A stretch of DNA of 64,000 nt, from positions 1,320,501 through 1,384,500 of the forward strand of contig NZ_CP015247.1 of the NCBI RefSeq assembly GCF_001891125.1. Direction: 5' to 3'. Positions 55,591-64,000 of this stretch are shown here, piece after piece. This stretch comes from Leuconostoc suionicum. Lineage in GTDB: Bacteria > Bacillota > Bacilli > Lactobacillales > Lactobacillaceae. The position numbers and the translations under genes were made by a program. The notes below the pieces were generated by a model. The model did not search any database and was not told the DNA's origin. It worked only from the letters and a program-made list of their open reading frames with translations. Numbering within the stretch: position 1 is the stretch's first letter; each line of letters opens with the position of its first letter.

Positions 55591-56504
55591 TAATTAATCT
55601 CCCGTATGCTTTTATTTGGTCTTAATACAATTCCTGAAATTATTCCATAAAAAAAATGAGCAATTTTACCAAAAGAATGTTCTTCAAATATTGAATAGAG
55701 TAATTGTGATCCAAGGGTAATAAAAACATCCTTATGAATACCTTTTATTTTTTTACGATGAATTTTTAATAACCAGATATTGTTTCGTCCAATATAGTAA
55801 CGTCGACTCGCACTATGATTAGATAGAAAAAAATTTTTTCCAGCTATCTTTTTGCGTGTTTTATTTCCTACTCTATGCTCCAAAACAACGTTATTTAATT
55901 GAACAATTTCATATCCTCTCTCAATTAATCGAAAACTAAAATCCGTATCAACAGCATCAATAAAAAAATCTTCTCGCATCCCCCCAACAGATTCCAAAGC
56001 TTCCATCAATATATAACTTCCAGAGGCAATTGGTTTAGCAGCTCTTCTAAATCTTTCTACTGTAGTTTTTCCTCTTGGAAAGTCAACGTCAATTCTGTTA
56101 TTTTGACGCTGATACGTTCTTGGTTCCAAATAACGTTTTGTATTTAAATCTAAGACTCTGGGAACTAACATACCAAATCTTTCGGCGATTTTAGTGTCTG
56201 TCATAGTTTTTATATATTTATCTGGAATTTGAGAGTCTTGGTCAAACAAAAATACTCCATTAGCACCATTTTTTTTCGCAAAAATGATGCCTTCATTTTG
56301 AGCCTTAGCAATCCCTTGGTTAGTTGATAATTGAATTACAAAAATTTTATCTGAAGTTAGAGCTTCTAACTTTGAATTAGGTTCTCCATTATTTACCAAA
56401 ACGACACTACTTTGTTGTAAAACCAATTTTGATATTAGTCTTTCTAAATCTAATATCACAGGATTAAAAGTTACAACTATTGACCATGTGATATTTTTTA
56501 CCAT
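55590..56504 (-). CDS. GT2 rhamnosyltransferase candidate, locus B
   Basis: About 304 residues. It has WSIVVTFNPVILDLERLISKL, VLVNNGEPN, LSTNQGIAKAQNEGI and the donor motif VFLFDQDSQIPDKYI, the form seen in RfbF-type rhamnosyltransferases, followed by EDFFIDAVDTDFSFRLIERG. The chosen ATG at 56504 has GGGGA at proper spacing and overlaps the previous gene by 7 bp; ATG 56513 and GTG 56519 are alternatives. dTDP-rhamnose from the rml genes would be the donor. Confidence 0.84.
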   Translation of the reverse strand: MVKNITWSIVVTFNPVILDLERLISKLVLQQSSVVLVNNGEPNSKLEALTSDKIFVIQLSTNQGIAKAQNEGIIFAKKNGANGVFLFDQDSQIPDKYIKTMTDTKIAERFGMLVPRVLDLNTKRYLEPRTYQRQNNRIDVDFPRGKTTVERFRRAAKPIASGSYILMEALESVGGMREDFFIDAVDTDFSFRLIERGYEIVQLNNVVLEHRVGNKTRKKIAGKNFFLSNHSASRRYYIGRNNIWLLKIHRKKIKGIHKDVFITLGSQLLYSIFEEHSFGKIAHFFYGIISGIVLRPNKSIREIN

Positions 56505-57277
56505 AATGTCCATCCCCACTTATGCATGTATTTATACAAACTCTGCAGCATTATCCAGATGTACCTTATATCTCGTCCATTTGCTCTTTCCCAACTATGT
56601 ATAACACTTGCTGTGGGAACAAACATGGCAGAAGAAATTTCGTTTATTTTTCTAGTCAAATCAGTATCTTCATAATACATAAAGTAGCGTTCATCAAATC
56701 CCCCTACTGCTTTAAAAATATCAGTTCTAACAAGCATAAAGGAACCTGAAGCATTTTCGATAGGCAAAATGTGATTGTACCCTGATTCTAAGTTGATGAA
56801 TTTCTCTTGACGTTTTCGCAATATCTTTTTACCAGCGAAGCGAATTGCAGCATCTAATACAGTAGGTTGATTTCTAAATAAATATTGGATACTACCATCT
56901 TCATTCAAAATTAGTGGCGACAGTAACCCAACATTTGGATTTTCATTCATATAATTAATCATAATTTGTAGAGATTGACTATTCTTAATCTGTATGTCAG
57001 GATTAACAATAAAATGATATGTTGATTGAAGTCTATTTAAAACAACATTATGTCCAAATCCAAATCCCCTATTTTCAGAAGCAACTATCTCTATTGACTT
57101 GTGCTTTATACATTTTACAATTTCCAGAGTTTTATCCGTGGATTCGTTATCTACTATGTATATTTTATATGGAAAAACATCGTCTACTGCTGTAATTATT
57201 GAAAGTATTGTATTTTTGATTTTATCCTGATTGTTATAAGTCACAATCGTGAATGATAAAGAAACGTTGTGTTCCAA
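56498..57277 (-). CDS. GT2 glycosyltransferase (WbbL-like), locus B
   Basis: A 259-residue protein with FTIVTYNNQDKIKNTILSII, IVDNESTDKTLEIV, ENRGFGFGHNVVL, the donor motif FIVNPDIQIKN and FDERYFMYYEDTDLTRKI, as in WbbL-type rhamnosyltransferases. The start appears to be TTG at 57277 with AGGAG about 10 bp upstream; a closer ATG there is out of frame. It is the first transferase after the priming enzyme, so it may add the second sugar. Confidence 0.82.
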   Translation of the reverse strand: MEHNVSLSFTIVTYNNQDKIKNTILSIITAVDDVFPYKIYIVDNESTDKTLEIVKCIKHKSIEIVASENRGFGFGHNVVLNRLQSTYHFIVNPDIQIKNSQSLQIMINYMNENPNVGLLSPLILNEDGSIQYLFRNQPTVLDAAIRFAGKKILRKRQEKFINLESGYNHILPIENASGSFMLVRTDIFKAVGGFDERYFMYYEDTDLTRKINEISSAMFVPTASVIHSWERANGRDIRYIWIMLQSLYKYMHKWGWTLW

Positions 57278-57334
57278 TTGCCATGGTCTCCTACTTCTTA
57301 ATTAGATAATTAAAAACCAAACTCTGAGATACAT

Positions 57335-57973
57335 TTATAACTCTTTTCCATTTTTAACTACTCCATTATCTGCTTTCTTGTCATCTATTACTGTTTCTTT
57401 AAACACACCGTCACGCTTCAAAACAGAAACAAACGTTTCCACAGTCAACAACATATCTACTCTAAAACTCAGGTGTGCAGCGTACTTTGCATCATAAGTT
57501 GCCTTATCTTCATCAGAAAGATTATTTCGCCCGTTAACTTGTGCTAATCCTGAAATACCTGGTAATACTTGATCGGCACCGTTCTGCTTTCGCAAAGACA
57601 ATACCTTTTCATCAGTCCTAGCCAGTGGACGAGGTCCGATAAAGCTCATATCACCCTTAATAATATTCCATAACTGTGGTAATTCATCTACTGATGTTTT
57701 TCGAATAAGCATACCAAACGGTGTCACATAACTTGTAATGTCTTCAAAATCTGAATTTGCTTTTACTGGTGCTTTGTTAGTCATTGAACGAAATTTATAT
57801 AATGCAAAAGGCTTCGAATTTCTACCGTAACGTTCCTGAATAAATAAAACGGGGCCTTCCGAAGTCAGTTTAATAATAATTCCAACAACGATTAATGGAA
57901 TTAATAAAATGATTAACATGGGTATTGCAAGCAACAAATCAAGCAATCGTTTAACAACTTTTCTATAAACCAA
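57335..57973 (-). CDS. Undecaprenyl-phosphate sugar phosphotransferase (priming enzyme, locus B)
   Basis: About 212 residues with one N-terminal membrane helix (RLLDLLLAIPMLIILLIPLI). The sugar transferase domain has FIQERYGRNSKPFALYKFRSM, RKTSVDELPQLWN, MSFIGPRPLAR and LPGISGLAQVNGRN. It attaches the first sugar phosphate of the locus B repeat. The best-supported start is a TTG at 57973 with GGGAGA at good spacing; another TTG at 57994 lacks a ribosome-binding site. Confidence 0.88.
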   Translation of the reverse strand: MVYRKVVKRLLDLLLAIPMLIILLIPLIVVGIIIKLTSEGPVLFIQERYGRNSKPFALYKFRSMTNKAPVKANSDFEDITSYVTPFGMLIRKTSVDELPQLWNIIKGDMSFIGPRPLARTDEKVLSLRKQNGADQVLPGISGLAQVNGRNNLSDEDKATYDAKYAAHLSFRVDMLLTVETFVSVLKRDGVFKETVIDDKKADNGVVKNGKEL

Positions 57974-58008
57974 TAGTTCTCTCCCATCTCCCAATATATG
58001 ATTATCGC

Positions 58009-58773
58009 TTAAACCTTAGTTTCCCCATAGCCGTAACCATATCCATAGCCGTAACCAGCACCCCCCTTCTTTCTACGTTGCTGGTCATTATAAATAAATC
58101 CAAGTACCGGTGCTTCAGCAATCTTCAAAATTTCGTGTGTTCGCTGTATGGCACCTCTATTTGTTTTCCCACCATTAACAACAATGGCCACACCATCCAT
58201 TTTTGTCATCAATACTTGTGCATCTGTAACCATCAAGAATGGCGGAACATCAAATATGATTATGTCGTAGTGTGTTTTCAACTGGCTAATTAAGTTCGTC
58301 ATACGACCTGATCCCAAGAGTTCCGCTGGATTAGGTGGTATTGGCCCTGATGGCATGACGTTGAGATTATCCATTGAGGTGCGATGAATAATTGACCCAA
58401 CCTCTTTCTCTGAATCGCCAAGATAATTCGTTAGTCCGCTGGCGTTTTTATTTAATCCAAATGTCACAGCCACCGTAGGACGGCGCAAGTCGGCATCGAC
58501 TAGCAAGACTTTTTTACCTTGTTGCGCGTAAGCAACAGCTAGGTTAGCCGTCACCGTTGATTTACCTTCTGAAGGTAGTGCCGAAGAAATCAATAGCGTT
58601 TTGATCTCACCTTTCGCCACTGAGGCGAATTCGATATTCGTACGTAAGGTACGGAACTGTTCTGACACAGGATTTTTTGGTTCTGCTGCGGTAATTAAGC
58701 GAGCGCCTTTGGTCATTGTCTCAACAGACAGACCATCTTTACCAACAGCTCGTCCTTTATTAAAAAAACTCAT
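58009..58773 (-). CDS. cpsD: CpsD/Wze-type tyrosine autokinase
   Basis: A 254-residue BY-kinase. Walker A is SSALPSEGKSTVTANLA, Walker A' VLLVDADLRRP and Walker B IIFDVPPF. The C-terminus is a tyrosine cluster of alternating Tyr-Gly (YGYGYGYGYG), the autophosphorylation site. With CpsC as its membrane partner and CpsB as its phosphatase it controls assembly and length of the polymer. The gene is 16 bp after cpsC, with TTAGGAGAGCAG upstream. Confidence 0.92.
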   Translation of the reverse strand: MSFFNKGRAVGKDGLSVETMTKGARLITAAEPKNPVSEQFRTLRTNIEFASVAKGEIKTLLISSALPSEGKSTVTANLAVAYAQQGKKVLLVDADLRRPTVAVTFGLNKNASGLTNYLGDSEKEVGSIIHRTSMDNLNVMPSGPIPPNPAELLGSGRMTNLISQLKTHYDIIIFDVPPFLMVTDAQVLMTKMDGVAIVVNGGKTNRGAIQRTHEILKIAEAPVLGFIYNDQQRRKKGGAGYGYGYGYGYGETKV

Positions 58774-58789
58774 TCTGCTCTCCTAATTT

Positions 58790-59683
58790 TTAATCGCGAT
58801 CCAAACGGCTCAAACGTGACCGTGGTGTTTTATGATTCTCTGGCTTAGCAATTTCTACCTTGGGTGACATACTGAAGTGCTTAATTGGCTTAACATGACC
58901 AATGATACCAAGGTTCGTCATACCAAACGCTTCTGAAATCTCATCCGGCGACTTAATGGTTGTATCAGATAATTCTTTAACAAGCATATACAAAAATGTT
59001 AATCCACCAAGTACAACAAAACCAGCCAAAGTAAATAACTTAACATTTGGTGCAACTGGTTGTTTATTTGCCTTCGCAGAATCAATGATCGAAACGTTAT
59101 TAATCTTCATAAAGCCACCAATCTTATCTTTAAACGCATCGGCAACTTCATTGGCCACATCAGCAGCTAACTTAGGATTTTTGGCTTTGACATTAATTGA
59201 AAAAACTTGCGAATTGGTTTGGTTACTGATTGAAATCATGCTTTTTAGTTCTTCAACGCTTAGATTGTATTTTGTCTTCGTTGAAGGCTTTGTAATTTTT
59301 TTCTTAGCTGGTGTTACCAATCGGCGTGTCCCGTCAGCTAATGTTTCATACACAGCATCTTTTGCTTCTTGTACAACAATTGGTGCTGGATTTTTTAATT
59401 CTTTTGATACTGCTCCTAGCACGTTACTAGAAATAATCAAATTCTTATATGTATTAATCAACTGCACGTCAGCCTGTTGATCCGACAAGTTAGCAGTGGC
59501 GGTACTCGTGTCATCAGCCGATCGGTTAACCAACATGCTTGTTGATGCACTGTAGGTGGGTGCAATAACAAACTTAGCAATGCCAAACCCAGCAGCTGCA
59601 CCAATGATTGCCATCACAACAATTGAAAGGAAGTGTTTTCGAATAATCTGCCATAATTGACGTAGTTCAAGAACATTATTCAT
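58790..59683 (-). CDS. cpsC: CpsC/Wzd-type chain-length and kinase-activator protein
   Basis: A 297-residue Wzz-fold protein. The first helix follows LRQLWQIIRKHFLSIVVMAI, the outer domain contains YSASTSMLVNRSADD and LINTYKNLIISSNVL, and the second helix is near residues 215-235 (LFTLAGFVVLGGLTFLYML). The cytoplasmic tail of about 60 residues is expected to contact and activate CpsD. It differs from the shorter Wzz-like protein of locus A. Confidence 0.88.
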   Translation of the reverse strand: MNNVLELRQLWQIIRKHFLSIVVMAIIGAAAGFGIAKFVIAPTYSASTSMLVNRSADDTSTATANLSDQQADVQLINTYKNLIISSNVLGAVSKELKNPAPIVVQEAKDAVYETLADGTRRLVTPAKKKITKPSTKTKYNLSVEELKSMISISNQTNSQVFSINVKAKNPKLAADVANEVADAFKDKIGGFMKINNVSIIDSAKANKQPVAPNVKLFTLAGFVVLGGLTFLYMLVKELSDTTIKSPDEISEAFGMTNLGIIGHVKPIKHFSMSPKVEIAKPENHKTPRSRLSRLDRD

Positions 59684-59705
59684 AGTTCATTAATCTCTCT
59701 ATTCT

Positions 59706-60476
59706 TTAAAATTTACTAAAAAACTTACGTTTAACAATTGGTTCTGGAACCAAGCTTGTGACATTATCACCATCAAGAATTGCTTCAGCGTTAGTCTCAA
59801 ACAATTCTTGATAGTCCCGTCCCAGTTGTTTCTCTAATTTTGCCATGGCCTCAGCCATCTCATAATCACGATTCGGCAAGTCATGCGCATCAGAAACAAA
59901 AACATGAGCCAAGTTATGCTTAATAATTTCTTCGGCAAACTTCTCAACTTTTTTACCAAAGGTACCTACATAGGAGCTTGCTGTCACCTGCGCCACCGCA
60001 CCTGATTCAATCAAATCAAACAAAATACTTGGTGTAGACATTATTTTAGTATTTCGCTCAGGATGAGCAATTTCTACAGTAATACCACGCTGCATGATTT
60101 GAAAAATCATATCTTTGCTATATGTAGGAACATCATCATCTGGAAACTCCAGTAGAAGATAGCGGTTACTTTCATCAGCAAACAAAATATCATCATCATC
60201 CAAAGCCTGCAATAAGCCGCCATTGATACGTACCTCCTGCGAAGGAAATACTTGGAGTCCAATATCATTCTTATCTAAGTGCTTTTGGAATTCTGATGTT
60301 AGTCTGATGACATCATCTTTATGGTTCACGTACTGGCCATTCATATGATGAGGCGTCATTAAAGCAGCCTTAATTCCACCATCTACAGCTTCCTTGGCCA
60401 TACGTATAGAAGCCCGCAGAGACTTGGAACCATCATCTATGTTTGGTAATAAGTGACTATGTAAATCTATCAGCAT
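59706..60476 (-). CDS. cpsB: CpsB/Wzh-type protein-tyrosine phosphatase (PHP family)
   Basis: A 256-residue metal-dependent phosphatase that acts on phosphorylated CpsD. PHP motifs are MLIDLHSHLLPNIDDGSKS, MTPHHMNGQY, PSQEVRI, IAHPERN and FVSDAHDLPNRDY. It is the first gene of locus B. The ATG at 60476 has GGGAG upstream, and a promoter with a hairpin in the leader lies between it and map. Confidence 0.9.
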   Translation of the reverse strand: MLIDLHSHLLPNIDDGSKSLRASIRMAKEAVDGGIKAALMTPHHMNGQYVNHKDDVIRLTSEFQKHLDKNDIGLQVFPSQEVRINGGLLQALDDDDILFADESNRYLLLEFPDDDVPTYSKDMIFQIMQRGITVEIAHPERNTKIMSTPSILFDLIESGAVAQVTASSYVGTFGKKVEKFAEEIIKHNLAHVFVSDAHDLPNRDYEMAEAMAKLEKQLGRDYQELFETNAEAILDGDNVTSLVPEPIVKRKFFSKF

Positions 60477-60497
60477 ATTTTTCTCCCATAATAAAAA

Positions 60498-60533
60498 GGG
60501 ATTGCCCGCAAAAAGAGCAAAATCCCCAATCCC
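60498..60533 (-). terminator. Terminator hairpin between map and cpsB, inside the predicted EPS leader
   Basis: On the minus strand GGGATTG (60527-60533) pairs with CAATCCC (60498-60504), followed by TTTTTATT. It may end the map transcript, but it also lies downstream of the predicted cpsB promoter, so it could attenuate the EPS operon. The GGGATT unit is repeated in the 5' arm, which allows an alternative pairing. Confidence 0.7.
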
Positions 60534-60547
60534 CGTTATTCAACTGT

Positions 60548-60577
60548 AGCATACAAAACATTACATAAAAATGACAA
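60548..60577 (-). promoter_or_regulatory. Putative promoter of the locus B operon
   Basis: On the minus strand TTGTCA (60572-60577) and TATGCT (60548-60553) are separated by 18 bp. It lies directly after the map stop codon and about 70 bp upstream of cpsB. Confidence 0.5.
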
Positions 60578-61366
60578 TTATGAGTAACGTTTATCATGCT
60601 CCGGATCCTGACTTGTCAAAATCTTCGGACCGTCTTTCGTAATCGCTAATGTGTGTTCGTATTGTGCCGACCATGAACCGTCTGCTGTTCGTACTGTCCA
60701 GCCATCAGCTTCTGTATGGTCAGTTTCAACCTTCCAGCCACCTAAGTTAATCATTGGCTCGATGGTAATGACCATCCCCTCACGCAAACGCACACCATGA
60801 CCTGGTTTACCATAATGCGGTACATTTGGTTCTTCATGCATTGTTGGTCCAACACCATGCCCGATATATTCACGCACATCCCCGTAATGGTGTTCAACTT
60901 CAGTGTATTGCTCAATGGCATTTCCAATATCGCCAACGCGATTCCCAACAATCGCTTGATCAATACCCAAATACATCGCTTTTTTGGTTACATCCATCAG
61001 CTTTTGAACCTCTGGTGTTACCTCGCCAACAGCATAAGACCATGCTGAATCAGATACGGCGCCATTCAGGCCAACCACTGTGTCGACCTTCACCAAATCA
61101 CCGTTCTTCAGCTTTAGCCCCTTACGTGGCAGACCATGCGCCACTTCATCATTAATACTGATGGTCGTAGCATACTTAAATCCTTCAAAGCCAATCTGCA
61201 AAGGTACGCCACCATGGCTTTCGATATACTCCCGTGACTTTGTTTCAATTTCCCATGTATCAATACCTGGTTCAATAAGATCACGCAACATATGGTGCAT
61301 ACCAGCAATGATAGCACCAGATTGCCGCATAGCTTCAATTTCTCTAGGTGATTTTAACTGTATCAT
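60578..61366 (-). CDS. map: Methionine aminopeptidase, type I
   Basis: The enzyme removes the N-terminal methionine from new proteins, using two metal ions. Motifs include MIQLKSPREIEAMRQSGAI, SINDEVAHGLP, GDLVKVDTVVGLNGAVSDSAW (first metal Asp pair), YIGHGVGPTMHEEPNVPHYG and VITIEPMINLGGWKV. The length of 262 residues is typical. It is a housekeeping gene next to locus B with no functional link to it. Confidence 0.94.
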   Translation of the reverse strand: MIQLKSPREIEAMRQSGAIIAGMHHMLRDLIEPGIDTWEIETKSREYIESHGGVPLQIGFEGFKYATTISINDEVAHGLPRKGLKLKNGDLVKVDTVVGLNGAVSDSAWSYAVGEVTPEVQKLMDVTKKAMYLGIDQAIVGNRVGDIGNAIEQYTEVEHHYGDVREYIGHGVGPTMHEEPNVPHYGKPGHGVRLREGMVITIEPMINLGGWKVETDHTEADGWTVRTADGSWSAQYEHTLAITKDGPKILTSQDPEHDKRYS

Positions 61367-61427
61367 TAGTTACTTCTTTCATTTTCAATATCTATTTCAT
61401 TATACATATAATGTTGCCAAATAAAAA

Positions 61428-61459
61428 GTCCCCGAAAACTGCGAAGAGTTTTCAAGGAC
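61428..61459 (-). terminator. Rho-independent terminator after the LCP gene
   Basis: On the minus strand GTCC...GAAAACT/AGTTTTC...GGAC forms a stem of 11 pairs with a small internal loop and a 6-nt apical loop, followed by TTTTTATTT. Confidence 0.88.
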
Positions 61460-61481
61460 AATCCTAAAATTTACTTAACTT

Positions 61482-62444
61482 TTATTGTGCCATCTGGGCT
61501 GTAATTGCCTTATGAACACGATCAATTTCGGTTTGACTCATAACTTCTGTTGATCCCAATCCAGAAATACTTTGCGTGGTACCTTTTAACTGGTCCTGCT
61601 TGACCGTACCAAATGCATCACGATAGCTCAACGCCAAGTTTTTCATGGACTTGGTTGAAACATCAGTTTGCACGTTGTTAGAGACGGTGGTCAAGAAAGA
61701 ATCATTGAACACGGTACCAACTTGGGCTGAATTCTTCAAAATGGCTTTGATGACCAATTGTTGACGCATTTGACGACCGTAATCACCATTAGGGTCTTCG
61801 TGTCGCATACGTGCAAAGGCTAAGGCTTCCTCGCCATCCATATGATACGTTTTACCTTCTACGAATGAATACTGGTTCTTAGAGTCGGCTTGCGTGTCAT
61901 CACCTTCAGTTGTGAATGTGAGTGGTGATGTCACGTCAACACCGCCCACTGCATCGACCATTTTAACTAAACCACCCATGTTAATCAATATATAACCACC
62001 ATTGATGTCAATATCGAGCAAGTCTTCGACAGCCTTTGTTGCTGAAGCAGCCGAACCATAAGCATAAGCAGCATTGATTTTCATTTGTTGTCCGCTAACT
62101 GTTACCAATGTATCACGCGGAATTGATGTCATCGTAGTTGTTTTGGTTTTAGGATTGATTGTCATAACAATCATGGTATCCGTACGCCCTTTATACGAGC
62201 GGCCAAGCTCGCCTGTATCGGTTCCTAAAAGAAGGTATGAAACTGGCTTTTTACTATTCGTAATTTTATCAGCAGACTTTGTCGTTGTTGACGTCTTTTG
62301 CATCTTAGTAATTGTGTTATTAACCTTAGTATAAGCGTATGCACCTAAACCAATTCCAACAACAAACAATAGTCCGATAATTGTCAGAATAGTATTGCGT
62401 ACTCTATGATGCTTTTTAGGACGAATCTGAGACCGTCGTTTCAT
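61482..62444 (-). CDS. LytR-CpsA-Psr family cell-wall ligase
   Basis: A 320-residue protein with a basic N-terminus, one membrane helix (about residues 18-38) and an extracellular LCP domain. Conserved elements are YLLLGTDTGELGRSYKGRTDTMIV, TTMTSIPRDTLV, and FARMRHEDPNGDYGRQMRQQ with the arginines that bind the diphosphate lipid. LCP enzymes transfer lipid-linked teichoic acids or capsule polymers to peptidoglycan. It could attach the products of locus A or B. It has its own terminator. Confidence 0.9.
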   Translation of the reverse strand: MKRRSQIRPKKHHRVRNTILTIIGLLFVVGIGLGAYAYTKVNNTITKMQKTSTTTKSADKITNSKKPVSYLLLGTDTGELGRSYKGRTDTMIVMTINPKTKTTTMTSIPRDTLVTVSGQQMKINAAYAYGSAASATKAVEDLLDIDINGGYILINMGGLVKMVDAVGGVDVTSPLTFTTEGDDTQADSKNQYSFVEGKTYHMDGEEALAFARMRHEDPNGDYGRQMRQQLVIKAILKNSAQVGTVFNDSFLTTVSNNVQTDVSTKSMKNLALSYRDAFGTVKQDQLKGTTQSISGLGSTEVMSQTEIDRVHKAITAQMAQ

Positions 62445-62536
62445 AATTAAATTACTCCTTTTAGCTTTGTTACATAATCGCTGTTTATTGTATCATAATA
62501 GCTTGCCATTTGCTTAGGTTCCGTCACGAAACCAAT

Positions 62537-62564
62537 AAAAAAAGCCCGTCTTTACAGACGATGC
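62537..62564 (-). terminator. Rho-independent terminator after upp
   Basis: On the minus strand CGTCT/AGACG with outer GC pairs and a small bulge is followed by seven T. Confidence 0.85.
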
Positions 62565-62571
62565 TGTTAAT

Positions 62572-63201
62572 TTACATTGTACCAAACAAACGATCACCGG
62601 CATCGCCAAGTCCTGGAACGATGTAACCATGTTCGTTCAAGCCTTCATCAAGAGAACCCGTATAAAGGTCAACATCTGGATGGGCTTCTTGCACTGCTTT
62701 AACACCTTCCGGTGCCGAAACAAGTGTGATCAACTTAATGTGCTTTGCACCACGCTTCTTTAATGCTGAAATGGCATCTTTTGCTGATCCACCAGTGGCC
62801 AACATTGGATCAACTAACAAGACGTCACGTTGGTCAATATCTTCTGGTAACTTGATGAAATACTCAACTGGTTCAAGCGTTTCTTCATCACGATACATAC
62901 CAATATGCCCAATTTTAGCCGCTGGAATTAGTTGCACGATACCATCAACCATACCTAATCCGGCACGTAAGATTGGTACAACAGCAAGCTTTTTACCAGC
63001 AAGTTGTTTTTTGATCGTCTTAGTAACTGGTGTCTCCACTTCAACGTCTTCCAATTGAAGATCACGACTTGCTTCATACGTCATTAGCATCGCAATTTCA
63101 TCAACTAATGCACGAAAATCTTTGGTCCCAACATTCTTATTACGAATCATTGTAAGTTTATGTTGGATCAAAGGATGATCCATTACAACAAATTTTCCCA
63201 T
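62572..63201 (-). CDS. upp: Uracil phosphoribosyltransferase
   Basis: This salvage enzyme makes UMP from uracil and PRPP. Visible are the family start [31 protein letters not shown], the PRPP loop [14 protein letters not shown] and the C-terminal uracil-binding [18 protein letters not shown]. The product has 209 residues from ATG 63201, the standard family start; a GTG-started frame from 63228 adds unrelated residues. A perfect 8-bp hairpin lies in the leader. Confidence 0.94.
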   Translation of the reverse strand: MGKFVVMDHPLIQHKLTMIRNKNVGTKDFRALVDEIAMLMTYEASRDLQLEDVEVETPVTKTIKKQLAGKKLAVVPILRAGLGMVDGIVQLIPAAKIGHIGMYRDEETLEPVEYFIKLPEDIDQRDVLLVDPMLATGGSAKDAISALKKRGAKHIKLITLVSAPEGVKAVQEAHPDVDLYTGSLDEGLNEHGYIVPGLGDAGDRLFGTM

Positions 63202-63222
63202 GATATTTTCGAATGCACACCA

Positions 63223-63243
63223 CTTCACTAGTTTTTAGTGAAG
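63223..63243 (-). promoter_or_regulatory. Leader hairpin before upp
   Basis: CTTCACTA (63236-63243 complement) and TAGTGAAG form a perfect 8-bp stem with a 5-nt loop in the 5' untranslated region. There is no T run after it. It may influence ribosome access or mRNA stability. Confidence 0.45.
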
Positions 63244-63283
63244 CCGTGAACACCTTTCCTTCCAATTCATTTTGCTATATAAA

Positions 63284-63292
63284 AGTATACCA
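63284..63292 (-). promoter_or_regulatory. Extended -10 promoter of upp
   Basis: TGGTATACT on the minus strand fits an extended -10 element about 83 bp upstream of the upp start. A TTGACG is present but only 13 bp away, too close for a normal -35. Confidence 0.45.
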
Positions 63293-63354
63293 AAAAAATT
63301 GACGTCAAGGCTAATTTTCTCATAATTTAAACTGATACTAATAACAAATCAATT

Positions 63355-64000
63355 TTAATCCAGAACTGTAACCCGCTTGCTATTGGTTAACAAATAGCCA
63401 CCCACACCAAGAACCGCACCAACAACTGCCGGCACAACCCAACCAAATCCAAGAGCCGCAAACGGTACAAAGTGGTGATAACCATTAACTAAACTTTGGA
63501 CGTGGCTTGTTGTAGCCAATGGTGAGCTAGCCAAGGCATCAAGGAATGCTGGTATAGTAACAGAAGCAACCACAAAGCGATAAACTACTGAAGATTTTTT
63601 GAAATACTTACTAAAAAGCGATAATAGGATTAAGACCAAGGCAAATGGGTACAGCAACATCAATACAGGCACTGACCAAGCAACAATGTTCGTCAACCCA
63701 GCATTAGCTGTGACGAATGATCCAAATGCAATAACACGTAGCCACCATAGGTAACTCACTTTTGGAAATACACGGTGCAAGTCTTGCGCAAATGATACAA
63801 ACAGCCCCATTGCTGTCGTAAATACAGCTAGTGTCACGATTACCCCTGTCAGCGCCGTCCCAAAGTTGCCCATATAGTGGCTAACAATTTGAGCGAAAGC
63901 AGCACCACCATTATCAGAAGCTTTAAACAAACCTAAGCTAGTAGTACCAACCAAAACCAATACCGCATATAATACCGCTTCAGCTAGGATACTTAACAAA
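63355..64000 (-). CDS. brnQ: Branched-chain amino acid transporter BrnQ, C-terminal part (cut by window edge)
   Basis: The frame is open from the stop at 63355 to the window end, giving about 215 C-terminal residues with at least five membrane helices. Sequence such as LVGTTSLGLF, TALTGVIVTLAVFTTAMGLFVSFAQDL, TNIVAWSVPVLMLLYPFALVLI and GFGWVVPAVVGAVLG fits the LIVCS family of sodium- or proton-coupled Leu/Ile/Val carriers. The N-terminal half lies beyond the window. No clear terminator is seen between the stop and the upp promoter. Confidence 0.88.
   Translation of the reverse strand, partial: LLSILAEAVLYAVLVLVGTTSLGLFKASDNGGAAFAQIVSHYMGNFGTALTGVIVTLAVFTTAMGLFVSFAQDLHRVFPKVSYLWWLRVIAFGSFVTANAGLTNIVAWSVPVLMLLYPFALVLILLSLFSKYFKKSSVVYRFVVASVTIPAFLDALASSPLATTSHVQSLVNGYHHFVPFAALGFGWVVPAVVGAVLGVGGYLLTNSKRVTVLD

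Noticed and set aside
58902-59480. 192-codon plus-strand frame antisense to cpsC
   Set aside because: Shadow of the well-supported CpsC gene; its composition reflects the opposite strand and no family is recognisable.

Overview
The window looks like a chromosomal segment of a Leuconostoc, probably of the L. mesenteroides group. The reasons are its low GC content, a mevalonate-pathway operon of lactic-acid-bacterium type, and above all two tandem GH68 fructansucrases that carry KxYKxGKxW-type signal peptides and glucansucrase-like YG repeats, an architecture known from Leuconostoc levansucrases and inulosucrases. This assignment is inference; no rRNA gene is present to confirm it.

Layout: 1-762 is the exonuclease end of a dinG-type gene. 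922-4858 is the operon mvk-mvaD-mvaK2-fni (mevalonate to IPP/DMAPP). 4876-7488 is a minus-strand overlapping set of a formate/nitrite-type channel gene, purB and hpt. 7664-9048 holds a glycerol-facilitator gene and a divergent flavodoxin gene.

9060-26089 (minus strand) is surface-polysaccharide locus A. It contains a flippase, a priming sugar transferase, a chain-length regulator, a polymerase-like protein, a DUF4422 transferase, UDP-galactopyranose mutase, two membrane-anchored GT2 enzymes, two GT-C-like membrane proteins, an LtaS/GacH-like phosphotransferase, a GlfT-like GT2 and a GtrA flippase. One GT-C gene is split by an IS30-family element.

26186-36793 is a carbohydrate and cell-wall module: a GH32 fructanase, two levansucrases, an acyltransferase and a GH25 lysozyme that has the same repeats as the levansucrases. 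36839-38459 holds a Ser-rich membrane-anchored protein and a nuclease-like/ATPase protein. 38586-43411 is a WxL surface-protein cluster in decay: one gene is split by a second identical IS30 copy and another is frameshifted by an 8-bp tandem duplication.

43792-60476 (minus strand) is polysaccharide locus B, a Wzx/Wzy-type cluster. In transcription order it has cpsB-cpsC-cpsD, a priming transferase, three GT2 genes, a GT92-like gene, an EpsG-like polymerase, another GT2, a flippase, ugd, one more GT2, and rmlA-rmlC-rmlB-rmlD for dTDP-rhamnose. 60578-64000 is housekeeping: map, an LCP-family cell-wall ligase, upp and the end of brnQ.

The window therefore makes three kinds of surface carbohydrate: levan from sucrose, a rhamnose-type heteropolysaccharide, and a galactofuranose/glycerol-phosphate-type wall polymer. 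The two IS copies lie in the same orientation 27.85 kb apart and bracket much of this accessory region. No CRISPR array, prophage, tRNA or rRNA gene was seen.
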